Translations under genes and position numbers: made by a program
Notes under the pieces: generated by a model
Databases searched by the model: none
Told to the model about the DNA's origin: nothing
The model's input: only the letters and a program-made list of their open reading frames with translations
Source: Massospora cicadina
Taxonomy: Eukaryota > Entomophthoromycota > Entomophthoromycetes > Entomophthorales > Entomophthoraceae
Length of the DNA stretch: 64,000 nt
Direction: 5' to 3'
NCBI GenBank assembly: GCA_022478985.1
Contig: JAKSZP010013570.1
Location: 1 to 64,000 of the forward strand
In this document: in pieces, positions 44,225-56,356 of the stretch
How the letters are laid out: each line of letters opens with the position of its first letter
Numbering within the stretch: the stretch's first letter is position 1

Positions 44225-44640
44225 TTGATAACCTTTTCTCCTCTTCAATGATGCTAGTGATATAGCCATCAAAGCCATACTATCTCAGAATGACAAAAAC
44301 CTAGTGGACCATCACATTGCCTACTATAGAAAAGCTTTAACCAGAGCCAAATGCAGCTATAGCGTTATGGAATGCAAATGCTTGGTGGTACCACTGGCTA
44401 TTAAGCATTTCTGACCCTATTTATACGGAAAAATTTTCACCATAATCACTGATCATGATTCTTTGCAATGGCTACAGAAAATGAAGGCCCTCAATGGGAG
44501 GTTAGCCCGCTGGGTGTTAAAACCTTAAAACTACATCTTTTCCTTTATTCATCGACCAGGGCCAATACACCAAAATGCAGATTGTCTATCCTGGCTTGCC
44601 ATATTAACTTTAACCAACCCTGAGGAGGACTGACTCTACA
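44225..44640 (+). pseudogene. Element 2 RNase H (decayed)
   Basis: Pieces such as NDASDIAIKAILSQNDKNLV (first Asp), SYSVMECKCLVVPLAIKHF, FTIITDHDSLQWLQKMKALN (Asp) and HRPGPIHQNADCLSWL. Stops interrupt it in several places. Confidence 0.7.
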
Positions 44641-44779
44641 GCCTCTTAACTCAAATGCAATTATGGAAAGATGAATACATTACCTTCAAAAATTATTAGC
44701 AACAAGATTGATGTTACTTAAAGTTAAAGACGGTAAACTATAAAAACTTGTAGCTCAAAAATGGTTGCCCTACATATGC

Positions 44780-45840
44780 CCATTGGAAAGAACTAATATA
44801 ATATTAGAGGGATTTGGCAAGTCATTCATGGGGAATTTGGAAAACTTACCAAAGGCTCAAGGCTCAATGCTACTGGGAAGGAATGCTTGTCTCAATACAA
44901 GACGTCTTAGAGTCCTGTCTGGTATGTAAAAACCAAGATGGACCAAATCCCCAATCTCAACATCCAGTGGTTCCACCCTGTCAACCCTTCCATACTATTA
45001 GCATTGATGTTGTGGGACCCCTCCCTTGAGCCTCTAATGGTCATTGGTTCCTCCTTCAGGCCACGGATTATTTAACTAAGTGGATTATAGCTTTATCACT
45101 ACCCTCCACTTCAGCAAAAGCTACCACCACTTTCTTATATAATTAGATTACTACACAGCATGGGTGCCCTAACATAATTCTCTCCAATAATGGGCAAAAT
45201 TTCTGATTGTTGCTGGTTAATGATTTGGCCAAACTCAGGGAATCCATCCAGGTATTTTCCACTCCCTACCATCCTGCAACCAATGGAATGGTAGAGCGGG
45301 TGAATGGTACCTTAACTGTTACTCTCTGGAAGATGGCTATGACTGACCCCTCCATTGGCCCCAATATTTGCCTAGTGCAATTCCAGCCTATAGAATAAGC
45401 TACCACCAAGTAATTAAGATGTTGCCCTTCCTAGCATTTTATGGAAGAAATCCCCAGTTTCCTTCTAAAGTGCAGGCCATGTTAAGTCAAGCTTCTCCTG
45501 ATGCCCTGAAGTTACTATGTGAAGCATCACCAATGAAATTATCTGACTCCAAGCTCTATCTCCTTAGAACTTATACACTACCACAAGTAAAGAAACTAAT
45601 TTCTTTAATGATGAGCATGAGTCCCTGAACACCTTCCAACTGGGTGATTAAAGTTATTTTTTACCATCATCGGCCTGGAGGTCATAACAACAAATTGGGC
45701 ACCAACTGGTTGGGGCCCTACAAAGTCATTTATAGGTGGACAACAAACACTCAATTGTGGAGGTTGTTTAGGGTACCATGGTAAATTGTGTACACAGTCG
45801 ATTCCTCTGGTCATTTTCCCCCTGCACCAAGATCTAGTGG
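44780..45840 (+). pseudogene. Element 2 integrase and tail (decayed)
   Basis: Zinc-domain remains HSWGIWKTYQRLKAQCYWEG and CLVCKNQDGPN, core remains TISIDVVGPLP (Asp), TTQHGCPNIILSNNGQNF (second Asp now Asn) and YHPATNGMVERVNGTLTVTL (Glu). An open frame at 45368-45628 follows, then a tail with VIKVIFYHHRPGGHNNKLGT-like remains. Not active. Confidence 0.75.
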
Positions 45841-45846
45841 GGGTAT

Positions 45847-46347
45847 TGTCAGGATTACTACCCAAATCAAAGATTCAGATGAGGTAGATGATGATAATTT
45901 AACATGAACCATAAAAATTATTGGGGATAATCCATGATGAGAATCACCACCTTGCAACATTGGGGACAATCCCCAATTAATGAAGTCACCTATTAATCGC
46001 CCAAAACCACCTAATAATGGGGTTCAAACCAAATCTATGATGGAATCAAGTCCTAATTAGGAAATGTGAAGTGAATATTGGCTAGTATGCATGAAGATTG
46101 GCTGAGAATTTTCCTGCTTTTCCTTATATTTGTGCAAGCTAAACTAACAAATTTTACTTTCTTCCTTTATGAATTTTATAATTAATTTTGACATATTTTA
46201 TTTGGAATTGCCTTACCAGACCAAGTATCTGGTATACGACTTCTTGACCAAAAGAAGCACAAAGGTACTTATCCAATACTTAGAGCTTTGGTTCGCCTGG
46301 TCTAAAATTAATAATGGTTATGTGGTAACAAACCAGTGATCCTGACA
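45847..46347 (+). repeat. Element 2 3' LTR
   Basis: TGTCAGGATTACTACCCAAA...GATCCTGACA, 501 bp. Aligns with 39728-40209. It has a small extra AT-rich stretch near 46150-46195. Confidence 0.87.
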
Positions 46348-46352
46348 GGAAG

Positions 46353-47306
46353 GAAGGAAAATTTAAGCTTTGCCTAATAATTTTTTACAAAATGGCTCAG
46401 AAGTTAAGCTAAGTGAAAATTTTTTAAAGCATCTGCAAGAAGTACCTGGTAGTTAACTACAATAATAATACCAAAATCCCTTTATTTTTAATTAATTTTT
46501 GATTTACTAAATAAGACTAAAACAATTTAAAACTTCAATACAATAGTCTATTTCTCAGAATCTTAAGTTTATAATTGTTTTCAATTTGTTTTGGTTTTAG
46601 TGAAAGAATACAGTAACTAGTATAGATCAGTTAAAGAAGCTCACTAATTTACTAGTTTTGGGATTTGCTTTTAATTGGCACTGCGATGAGGACACCTTTT
46701 AAATATTTTTATTTGATAAATAAAAAAAATTAGTCTCAATTGTGTCTTGTTTAGGAGGCCAACATAAGAGTTTTGCTGAGGTGGTGACAAAGTATCCAAA
46801 AAAGCAGCTAGTATAGAATAGATCATATCATTCAGAGAAACTCTATGGAGTGTTGAGTGATAAAATTGTCACTCACAGAGAATTATGTCAACCTCTTTAA
46901 AATATTAATTTACCTTTAGTATCTGAAATATATATTTCACAGCCCCCAATCAGAAACTCAGCCACAACAATCACCCAAGTTAAGTGTTAAAGGCCAATTA
47001 ACTGACTTTGGTGCTCACTAAAGTATTGACACCATCATATAAAATGATTAAAAAGAGTGTGAATCATAGTAAAAAGAGCGAAATTGAGAATATGGAAGTT
47101 TACCATGGTAAAAGATACTAAGTAATTTTGGTGATGGAAGAGGACGTCATCAGGGAAAGACTCAGGACCCTGAAAGCAGAAACAATGTATTGCAAAACAT
47201 ATTGAGCAGGTCAAAGATATAGCTCATCAAGAATGAATTTCTGCTACTTCAATAAGTGGCGTAACCTCAACTGTTGAAAAATTGAAATCATTATGAAGCA
47301 ATTAAA
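46353..47306. other. AT-rich spacer between elements 2 and C, no gene seen
   Basis: About 950 bp with no convincing coding potential or repeat ends. It ends at the AGAGC site used by element C. Confidence 0.5.
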
Positions 47307-47311
47307 AGAGC

Positions 47312-47780
47312 TGTTAATTTTTTGGCATAATGGTTTGATTCTTCCAAGTTGGTTTACACAGGGTATTAGCCACTTAGCAACTGAATCAGATGATATGGTG
47401 ATTGCCAGCTCTAATAAAAACTGATAAATAATATATGGAGCAATTGCCTCATTCAACACTTTATTAATTTATAACAAACACAGACTTATCTGCTGAACAT
47501 TAAAAAAGCTCCCTTCTCAATCTTCCACTTAATTCTTATCTCAGCATTAGAATCTGAATGCATCCTCCGCTTAGTAATCTCCTATTCATTCCCTCTTTAG
47601 GAGTTTTTGTCTATCTTGAGGTTTCAGTGAAATTCCCTTGATTCTCCAAACCATTGCCACTTTAATTGATTCACTTTACATCCATATAACTTTTCAGTTC
47701 ATCTCAAAACTCATCTTGACACTAATTTCTGATCCGCAGGATTGTATAGCTTATCACCCAGTCATAACAACTTCTCAACA
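47312..47780 (-). repeat. Element C 3' LTR (left copy)
   Basis: TGTTAATTTTTTGGCATAAT...CTTCTCAACA. Matches the right copy in blocks such as GATAAATAATATATGGAGCA and CGCTTAGTAATCTCCTATT. The intact end of this copy shows what the right copy looked like before it was split. Confidence 0.88.
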
Positions 47781-47849
47781 TTTCCCCCTTTGACTGGATT
47801 ATATGCTCCTATTGCTTATATGCTTGAAGGAACATTATATGAACTAGGT

Positions 47850-48720
47850 AAATAATCTGACCACTCGCAGGTTTCTTAATGGTGCATTCATCCATACCAG
47901 TTTTCTCAATTATCTCAAGCAGCCCAGCCCAGATGTTAGCAAGCTTTTTCTTCCACCCAAATCCGTGATAGTTATGGAACAAGACATGGTCTTATACATC
48001 AAACAGCGGAATTCCGATACATCTCTTCAGATCAGCCGCCTGATCATCAATCTTCTTAGCCAAACTAGTAGAATAGGCTTTCATTTGTAACTTGATCAGA
48101 GTTTCTGTTAGATTCATCAAACACCAATGTGGTTACACATCACCAGTGTCCTCTACACATGAACAAAGCAGGGCAGGTAGAGCCAGATGTCTAACATAAA
48201 GCACTTGGAAGGGGCTCTTGCCAGTGAATGAGTGGTAGCTGATATTATATGAAAACATAGCTGTAGGTAGGAGGGTACTGCATTCTGAGGGCCAATTTTT
48301 TACCAGCTTATGGAGTATGTTTACTAAAGTTCTGTTGACCCATTCCACCATTCCATTCAATTCCAGATGGTAGGGTGTGGTCAAAACTCTGCGGATTTCC
48401 ACCAACTCGTTCAACTTGGGCAAGATGTGCAAGGTTAAATTGGTTCCATTGTCCGTTAAGATGAACTGTGGGCAGCCATGTCACTGTATAATGCCCTCTA
48501 TAATAAACTTGGCAGCAGTGACCGCTCCCAGATCATTAATTGCCTTGGCTTCTACCCATCTTATCAAATCATCAATTTCTATGAAAATATACTTAGACCA
48601 GTTTGCACCAGTTGGCAGAGGTCCCACTATATCAAGGGAAATGGTATGCCAGGCGAACTGAGGTTTAACCATCTGGTATATGGTTTTCTTATGGAAAGGC
48701 TTCTCCACTTGGCATTGGTG
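47850..48720 (-). pseudogene. Element C integrase and tail (decayed)
   Basis: Open pieces 48708-48481 (PFHKKTIYQMVKPQFAWHTI, SLDIVGPLPTGANWSKYIFI, LIRWVEAKAINDLGAVTAAK) and 48432-48133 (TPYHLELNGMVEWVNRTLVN, SYHSFTGKSPFQVLYVRHLA). The catalytic Asp (LDIV) and Glu (MVEW) are present, and the middle block (FILTDNGTN region, about 48460) reads across a frame change. The tail (KIDDQAADLK, FHNYHGFGWKKKLANIWAGL) runs to about 47850. Confidence 0.78.
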
Positions 48721-48999
48721 ATAAAAGTTTACCGTTTATAGCACGTCATAATGCATGCTTTCCTAGTTGTAGCAGGGTCGCAAAAACTCCAAAGTTTTCT
48801 GCAATCCTCCATGTCCTACCACCCAATGGGCATCCATAATAATCGTATGTCTAACAGAAGTTTTAGGGAAACACAGCATCAAGTCCCCAATCCACTTATA
48901 TAGTTCCATCACACAGGAAGGTATCCTACCCAAGCCCATCTAGCACTTTGAGAACTTCTGGTAGCTCATCATGGTATTTGTCCACCACCATCTTCTCAT

Positions 49000-49460
49000 A
49001 CATAATATCAGCCAAATCCGCTGTAATATCAACCGTTGGTAGTCATGAAAAAAAATCCGCATTTTGATGTTTTGCTCCCAGCTGGTTACAATCTCGAAAT
49101 TGTATGCTTGGAGCTTAAATGCCCATCAAGAGAGCCATCCTTCAGGCTCATGGAGGTTTTGCAGCCAGCGCAAGGAAGCATTATCCGTTATCCTTTGAAA
49201 TTCCACCCCTTTGAGGTAAACTCTAAACTTTTTATATGCATAAACACTGCTAAACATCCTTATTATATCATGGCGTAATTCCGTTCATGACAGTTTAAAC
49301 TTTGGCTACAAAATGCAATGGGGTGCTCTACGCCATCATCATCTTTCTGAGATAATACTGCCCCTACAGCAGAGAGCGATGCATCTGTTTGTACTATAAA
49401 TTGTTTTTTGAAGTTGGGGTATTGCAAAATGGGTGCACTTGCAATGTGGTTCATAATACA
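49000..49460 (-). pseudogene. Element C RNase H
   Basis: Open piece 49454-49263: QYPNFKKQFIVQTDASLSAV, GAVLSQKDDDGVEHPIAFCS, QSLNCHERNYAMI. The first Asp is kept. The frame then breaks, and the later blocks (LRWLQNLHEPEG, YNFEIVTSWEQNIKM-like) run to about 49040. Confidence 0.78.
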
Positions 49461-49639
49461 TCAAAAGCGTTTTAGAATTGATCCATCTAGTCAAAAGTGG
49501 CATTTTTCTTTACCAACTCAAAGAGCGGTGCCCCAATACAACTAAAGTTGGGAATGAACCGTGGGTAGCAACCAACCATCTCCAAGAGCACTTGAATATC
49601 TCATTAATACCTGGCCAGGTCATCTTACTTATAGCTTGC

Positions 49640-50330
49640 ACCTTCACCGGCTGCATTTTAAGCCTTTGGAATCCACTACAAATCAAGGTACTCTAATTGC
49701 TCTTTAAATATGACATTTCTGAGGCTTGATTTTGATATTAGAATCAGCGAGTTGGTGGAACACTTGTTCCAGATGGTCAAGATGCTCTGTAAACGTTCAT
49801 GAGAACATGTTGATATCATCAAAATAAACTAAGATGAAAGACAGCTTCAATTCACTAAAATTGTAACCATAGCATGCCGGAATGTAGCTGGTGGCGTTGC
49901 ACAAACCCTGTGGCATATGTGTAGGCTAGAATAACACTTTGAATTGAATATAGCAAGTTTCTATTCCTTTAATGGTAATTTGATTTTCCAGTACCTCGAG
50001 ATCAAATCCATAGTGGAATAATAGGTAGCCCCTCCCAGTTAATCAGTTGCATCATCAATCCGTAGAAAAGGGCAGGAATCTTTCTTTGTTACACTATTAA
50101 GCTTTTGATAGTCAATGACCACGCAGTTTGTGCCATTTTTTTCTCTACAATAAGCACCAGTGATGTCCAATGATTCTTCAACAGCTCTAACATCCCTTGT
50201 TCAATCAATTTTATTCACCTCATTGGAGACAACCTCTTCCACCGCCTTTGAGCGCTGAATAGGCCGCAATCAAATGGGATGGTGATCCCCCATATTATTT
50301 AATTCACCACTCCTTGGGCGCACCTAAAGT
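49640..50330 (-). pseudogene. Element C reverse transcriptase (YFDD intact)
   Basis: The palm motif SFILVYFDDINMFS lies at about 49800-49840 with both Asp codons unchanged (49815-49820). Upstream pieces include a KLIEQGMLEL string (about 50190-50220), an ISRYW-like remnant and PQGLCNATSYIPACYG around 49880. Stops and single-base shifts cut the domain into many frames, so it is not active despite the intact centre. Confidence 0.72.
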
Positions 50331-50766
50331 CATAATTGTCATGCAAAAATATCTTAGTAAATTTCAGATAAAGCTATCATCTTATCTATTTGTTCCGCTG
50401 AAAATCCTGTTAGAGCTTCCTGTGGAACCATTGCAATTACTATGAATCATGGATTTGTCATTAGGTCGATGTCCTCCCATTATCTGAAATCATGGACACA
50501 ATGAACCTCATCATTAGGGGCCAATTGTAGATAAGCCACCACTTGGTGCCTTTGGATTGTCATCAACTCCTTCTGTAGGTTTTCAAGCAGCATCTTCACT
50601 TCAACATTTCCTGGTAACAATAGCCCTGGAGCCACATGTAGTTAAAGCCGTGATTGCTGGTAGGGCCCCATAATTTCCCCATATATCACTTCTGGGACGT
50701 CTAAATTTTGAGCTCAGTTACAATTATACCCTGATGCCCAGAAGGTAGGCTCAAAGCGCTTGCTGC

Positions 50767-51240
50767 TCATAGCGGAATATCTTTATACTCATAGATCTGG
50801 TTGAGGAGGGCTCTGGTTCTCCGCTTCATTTGCCAATATTGGACAGGAATCACCCCATCACTATACGCCAAATTAATTTGACTGGAGCAGAACGGACACA
50901 TTAAGATTCCATTGGAGGTAAAGTAAATGGGAATCTGTTTTTTCAAAATTTTAATGTTTTCCTCCGCCATATTGACCACAGCTCCAAATCTCCTCATGAA
51001 TGAAGCATCAATCAGCATATTGTAGTTATTATTTGGTAGAACTACTTCTGGAGTGGAAGCCCTAACCAAACCAAGTCGCAAAGGCAATGTGCTACAAGCC
51101 TCTTATACAAAGTGCTCTATGTCCCCGTGGTCCCATATACTATTCTGTGATCCACATCCAGCCTCAAAGGAAGCCTAGCCATAAGCCTTGTAGAAATTAT
51201 ATTAACTGGGGCACCAGTGTCTATAATAGCCCAGATTTTT
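50767..51240 (-). pseudogene. Element C protease and linker
   Basis: The protease reads IIDTGAPVNIISTRLMARLP (about 51222-51163), so the DTG triad is intact. The open frame 51087-50767 continues with VVLPNNNYNMLIDASFMRRF, GAVVNMAEENIKILKKQIPI, AYSDGVIPVQYWQMKRRTRA and IYEYKDIPL. A frame change lies near 51100. Confidence 0.8.
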
Positions 51241-51407
51241 GTGTTCTGAACAAAAATGTTGCACTAGGTGCACTCCAAATAAGAAGAAAATTAGTGCTTA
51301 TTATGTGAACGTCCAAAGGTTTTTTGTTACTAAGGAAGGAGGATATTCCCATACTGACATATGGATACTCCTGAGCGATTTTTCGACTTGTATAGCTACG
51401 TTAACCC

Positions 51408-53760
51408 TCACCAGGGAGGCGACGTCCGTTGCATGTCATGATAACTTATGCCATTTTGTTCCAGGATCTGCCATGCATACGGCTTCTGCACATTATGGCA
51501 GAACTCAGAGCTTGAGGTGGAATAATCACTCTCTTGAATAAAGGCTGAGGTATCCAATGGAAGGTTTTGGTACAACAAGTCATCAGGCTGGTTTCTGAGA
51601 CCTTTGCAAAGAGACTCTTTCAAATTTTTAGGGACAATTAATTTGAGTTAGCAGAGGTAGAGCATCCCATCTCTACTCCGCTCAAGCTTTTCCCTGCTCA
51701 ATTATTCCAGATGGCACCGCATACACCTGCTGGTTGAAAAGGCAATTGGTCGCATAATGGCCTCTTTGTCTGCATGAGAAGAAAGCATTCATAAAGGTCT
51801 CACATCTATAGTTTACAGCGGAAGGACCAGGCCAAAACTAGCTGAAGTATTGAAAGGTCGGGTAGGAGGTGACTGATTGTACATAGGGCAAAAAGGATCT
51901 GCTGATATATAAGGTGGACGAATATTTCCCAACGGCTTATAGCTCAGTCACTGCTGTCCATACCCTGAGGAGTATGCTGCGGTGAAATCAGGGGCTTTCT
52001 GCTCTACATTGGGGCGCTGAATGTTGTGGAAAGTTGATGTAAAGTGTTCAAAATTCAAATAAGCCACTCATCTTCATTTAGAACATGAGACATAGCATTA
52101 TAAAATTCACAGTATGGTACTACTGCCGCCGTCATCACTATGCCTACATCCTTGGCAGATAAAATGTTGGTTCCTATTCGAACATGTGATTCCGCCAAGA
52201 ATCGCTCAGCAAATTACAACAGGGACTCATTTTGTTGGAAACTGCAGGGTCAGGAAGTTGGCCTTCCGTTGAGCCATCTTAGCTGCGCCCCCAAACATCC
52301 AGAGAACAGTTGCTTTTACCTGCTTGATAAGATACTGAACTATTCTGGAGGTAACAGGTGACTTGATCAGCTCGCTCCACATCCAAAGCAATTAACAACA
52401 GTTTTGCTTTCTGCTGATCTGAGGACCCTTCCACAGAAAATTTGAATCGTTTAAAATAACCATGCATATTACCACCACAACTGAAGGGCGGTAAATTCTC
52501 AATCTAAACAACTTCGCCTTGCTCTGGGCTCCAGCCATGAGGAACAGCCAAATTAGGTTTCAAACGCCCAGGGGAACTATCCCCTTGCGAACTATCTTAG
52601 GGATGAGTGGATGGAGGTGTATATGCCAAATTGGACTTGGAAGAAGTTGGGTTATGAGGAGGGTCTTCCACAACCTCCAAGGGATACTCATTTACCAATC
52701 CATAGCATTCCTCTTCTGACTCGCCACTAACTGCACATTTTACCCCTGTTCCAGCTTGTTCACCAAAATGTTTGTCAATTATATGTTCTTCTTTAATCAA
52801 GTAACACTGACGCCGGTCTCTTGTAATACCTGTTGAAGCATCTCATACTGATTTTGCAGCTCATGATGGTATTCCTATTCAGAGTACAGCTTATGCTATA
52901 CTGCCTGAAGCCATGAAAAACGTCCTCCACTGTGCTTTGCATCCTTGCGTGCTGTCTGCCAGTGTCATGTATATGTCAGTTGGCATCATCTACTTGATTA
53001 ATAAGAGTGTCTCGTTCTCACACCAACTCCTTATTGGCCCATCAAAGGGTATCCAATCATACTTGCATATCTGCATATCTATCGTCTCATTGAACAGAAG
53101 AGTAATGGATCAATTGTTCTCAGCCTGACTAACGATTTCCAATTGTGTAACCCAACCTACCAACTGGCGATATTTGGGGAATGTTGACAAGGAGATGAGT
53201 GTGTAGTCAGCTGTCCGCTGATTACTCCACTTAATATGCAGTTGGCTGAATTAAGCTCCCACAGAGCCAACATGATCCATTATCCGCCGCTCTGTCAGGG
53301 TTACTCTTTCCCTAATCTGAGATAGTGTGGCTTCAAGTGCTTCCACCCATTCTTCCAGGTCCATAATAAAATGCTCAGTGTTGCTTCCCAACATGGTTAC
53401 ATCCCAAATCCATCCTGCCAATAAACTGCATCAATCCAACAGTTCCCTTATCACTCAATGTAACTCCTGATTTAACTGTGGAACTAAAACGTCCAATCTA
53501 TGGCGGACATCCCCAACATGGTGGTCTACCTGTACCAGCGCCCCCTGCACCTCCAAAAAAGAGTTATCAAGATTAGTCAAGTAGAAGGCTAGTATCATTC
53601 TGCTGCTCTTGAATGAACCGCATGACGTCCCCAATATCAATATTGTGGTGGGCCAGCACGCGCAGTAGCTGGAGGATTGACGGCTGCACATATTTGACTA
53701 AATACTCTTTGGTTCCATGGGTACTAAGTCAATGAGACAACCCCATGGTAATCACATCAA
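51408..53760 (-). pseudogene. Element C gag (decayed)
   Basis: Pieces: 53691-53455 (LGTSCGSFKSSRMILAFYLT, HHVGDVRHRLDVLVPQLNQE, the counterpart of MNHRVGDIHHLLDVLVPQLN in element 1), 52800-52597 (IKEEHIIDKHFGEQAGTGVK), and the capsid region 52467-52279 (FKFSVEGSSDQQKAKLLLIA, LDVERADQVTCYLQNSSVSY). A knuckle remnant lies near 51760 (CRQRGHYATNCLFN-like), and the gag-pol linker is at 51623-51408. Frames change several times. Confidence 0.72.
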
Positions 53761-54137
53761 GATTGGACATATACAACGTGTAGCGAGGTTTCTTGATCCC
53801 ATTGATTGTAGAATAAACTCAAAGCATGCTCCCCTGCCTCATCTTCATAGAGGTGATACCCCCACAGAAGCTATTCTATAATGTCCCATAGCTGCTGTGG
53901 GGTCACGTTCATAGAGCGTCCTCGTTGATCTGGCACCAACTCAGGACAAGTTTCTAACTGCAAATCGATCATGGCATCTTCATCACCCAGCTCTGTTACT
54001 ATGAATAGTGCTAGTTCATCGTTAAATTCTTCCCTAGCTTCCTTGGCGTATCAAGAATGAAATCTGATCAGGTTTTGGAATAGCGAGTGAGGGCTCACCA
54101 TTTTTCCTGTGCTGATAAGCTACAGTTGACCAGTGGC

Positions 54138-54155
54138 CCCTGTAGTGAGCACCAT
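54138..54155 (-). promoter_or_regulatory. Element C primer-binding site
   Basis: On the - strand TGGTGCTCACTACAGGGG, identical to elements A and 1, one base inside the 5' LTR. Confidence 0.75.
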
Positions 54156-54601
54156 TGTTACTTTTTTGGTCTAAATGGTTTGATTCCGCTGAGTTGGTTT
54201 AAACAAGGTATTAGCCACTAAGAAACTGAATAGGATGATATGTGGATTGCTGACTCTAATAACTGATAAATAATATATGGAGCAATCGCCCCTGATCAAC
54301 ACTTTATTAACTTCTAATAAAAGCAAACTTATCTGCTGTTTATTATAGACCTCCTCCTCTCAATCTTCCACTCAGCTCTTATCTCAGTATTATAAAGCTA
54401 AATTCATCCTCTGCTTAGTAATCTCCTATTAATTCCCTTTTTATGAGTTTTCATCTACCTTGAGGTTTCAGAGGAATTCCTTTGATTCTATGAACTTTTG
54501 CCACTTTGATTTATTCAGTTTACATCCATTTAACTTTTCAGTTCAATCTCAAGACTCATCTAACTCTAACTTCTAATCTTCCAGAATTTATAGCTTATCA
54601 C

Positions 54602-55273
54602 TGTAATGGAATGAAAACGTCCCAGTTTTTGACTGCCATCTTGCCTTTGGATTGGCGGATAAACGCCAAAAGATTGTCTACTATGAGGCTCTATCACGGT
54701 AAGTGTTTTGACTCATCATACTCATAAATTCAACCTTAGATCTAGGGAAATTCGGAAAATGAGAAAGACATGCACAGTTAAGCAAGGATTGACCCTTAAA
54801 TTAGCCTTGTTTTATTTATGAATATAAGCACACTGACGAATTTTACTCTGATAACATAGGGCACCATAATTACACATGAAAAATAGAAGTATTTTGCAAA
54901 TTAGTTTACCGCCAAATCCTAACTTTTTTGTTAAGGATACAAAATTAGGATTTCTGCAAGACTCCAGTTAAGACAAGGCAAGAACGGCCCTGAGGCCACT
55001 AGAGATACCCATGCGAGGGTGGGAAATGACAAAGAGAGAGTGTCTGAACTGAGTTCAGAATTGTGCAGGCCCATCCATTTAAGGTCGCTCTTTCAGGGAG
55101 CCCCTCTGCACTTTTCTTTGCGCCCCAAGGAGCATAAAGAATAGCTCAGGAGGGACACAGCCCAGCACCAAGCCCGCATGAACCTTAAAATCCCAAAATA
55201 GCATTTAACCTCAATATTTGGAAATCTGAATCTCAATTCAAAATGTAATGATTGGTTCAACCCGACCATTACA
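54602..55273 (-). repeat. TRIM-like element 3' LTR (left copy)
   Basis: TGTAATGGAATGAAAACGTC...CCGACCATTACA. Shares GTAAGTGTTTTGACTCATCA, CCCCTCTGCACTTTTCTTTG and AGGAGCATAAAGAATAGCTC with the right copy. Confidence 0.82.
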
Positions 55274-55678
55274 TAACCCCCACTAAGAAGGAACTTCCAC
55301 TTGAGGGTGACCCATAGCTGGATGTAACTACCATGAGGGCTTCTATGGTAAACACGAAGCTGGAACTGGACTGCAAAAGCCAGTCCACCCAGCAAGGGGT
55401 TTCACGCCAAACGTGGTTCTGGATGGTTATCCTCCACAGGGTGGAATGACAGTGGGGTGAGGGCCTTGCTGGGCCAAGTCCCTCAGTGACAACAAGATCC
55501 CTGGTAAGGGGGAAGCCCCACCAGAATTTTGGACTGACAATCACTTCAGATCCATGGTTGGCCATCAGTCATCAACTCCCCATGGTGCTGGTTACTCAAC
55601 AACCAGTTCTGAAGCGACCACTGAGGTCAGGCTGAACTGGGGATCTGGTGGCGTGCTAGAAGCACACTGAGTTCAGAA
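55274..55678 (-). other. Internal region of the TRIM-like element
   Basis: 405 bp, more GC-rich than the LTRs. A - strand open frame (55565-55269, 98 residues, starting MANHGSEVIVSPKFWWGF) spans most of it but has no gag or enzyme motif. It may be a relic or chance. The primer-binding site should lie at the right end, near 55650-55678, but none of the TGGTGCTC kind is visible. Confidence 0.55.
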
Positions 55679-56356
55679 TAATTTAACGGATGAAAACATC
55701 CCAGTTTTTGACCGCCATCTTGCCTTCAAATTGTTAGATGGATGCCAAAAGATTGTCTGATATGAGGTTCCCTTGAGGTAAGTGTTTTGACTCATCAAAC
55801 TCAAAAATCAACCTTGGATTTAGGGAAATTTGGAAAATGAGAAAGACATACACAGCTAAATAAGGATTTGACCCCAAAATTAGGCTTATTTTATTTATTA
55901 ATTAAAATAAACATGCTGACGAATTTTATACCAATAACATAGGGACCTCAAATGACACATGAAAAAACCAGAGTATTTGGCAGATCAGTTCGCCACCAAA
56001 TCTTAGCCTTTTTTGTTAAGAAATAAAAATTAGGATTGATGTGGGATTTTAGGTAAAACAAGGCAAGAGTGGCCCTGAGGCCACTAGAGAGACCCACGTG
56101 AGGGCGGGAAATGACAAAGAGAGAGAATGTTGAACTGAGTTCAGAATCATGTGGGCCTGACCTTTTATTGTCGCCCTTCTGGAGAGCCCCTCTGCACTTT
56201 TCTTTGCGCCACAAGGAGCATAAAGAATAGCTCAGGAGGGGCACAGCCCAGCGACAAGCCCGCATGAACCTCAAAGCCCAAAATAGTGTTTTGACTTGAT
56301 ATTTGGAATCTGAATCTTGAGGCAAAATGTAGCAATCATTCAACTCGACTTTTAAA
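55679..56356 (-). repeat. TRIM-like element 5' LTR (right copy)
   Basis: Starts near TTTAACGGATGAAAACATCC (the TGTAATGG terminus has decayed) and ends CGACTTTTAAA where the left copy has CGACCATTACA. The body is clearly the same repeat. Confidence 0.78.

Larger units (their letters stand above)
39728..46347 (+). mobile_element. Element 2: Ty3/gypsy retrotransposon with a nested solo LTR
   Basis: A 6.6-kb + strand element with LTRs 39728-40209 and 45847-46347, a primer-binding site at 40214-40231, and a purine tract GTGGGGGTAT before the 3' LTR. It is flanked by GGGAG (39723-39727) and GGAAG (46348-46352), a target duplication with one transition. Gag, protease, reverse transcriptase, RNase H and integrase remains follow in Ty3 order. 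A 709-bp solo LTR interrupts the protease (41814-42522). Its proteins differ clearly from elements A, 1 and C and are closer to element D (for example SGYWQVNLL and the STDASD/NDASDIAIKAIL blocks). Confidence 0.87.
54602..56356 (-). mobile_element. TRIM-like non-autonomous LTR element inside element C
   Basis: Two direct repeats of about 675 bp (54602-55273 and about 55679-56356) flank a 405-bp centre. The left repeat has TGTAATGG...CCATTACA ends, perfect inverted termini of an LTR. The complement of a purine tract (TAACCCCCACTAAG, 55274-55287) lies next to it, so the element is on the - strand. The flanks are ATCAC (54597-54601) and ATCAT (56357-56361), a 5-bp target duplication with one transition. 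There is no gag or pol. The total is 1.76 kb, long for a TRIM because the LTRs are long. A LARD or an internally deleted element are other names that could apply. Confidence 0.8.
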
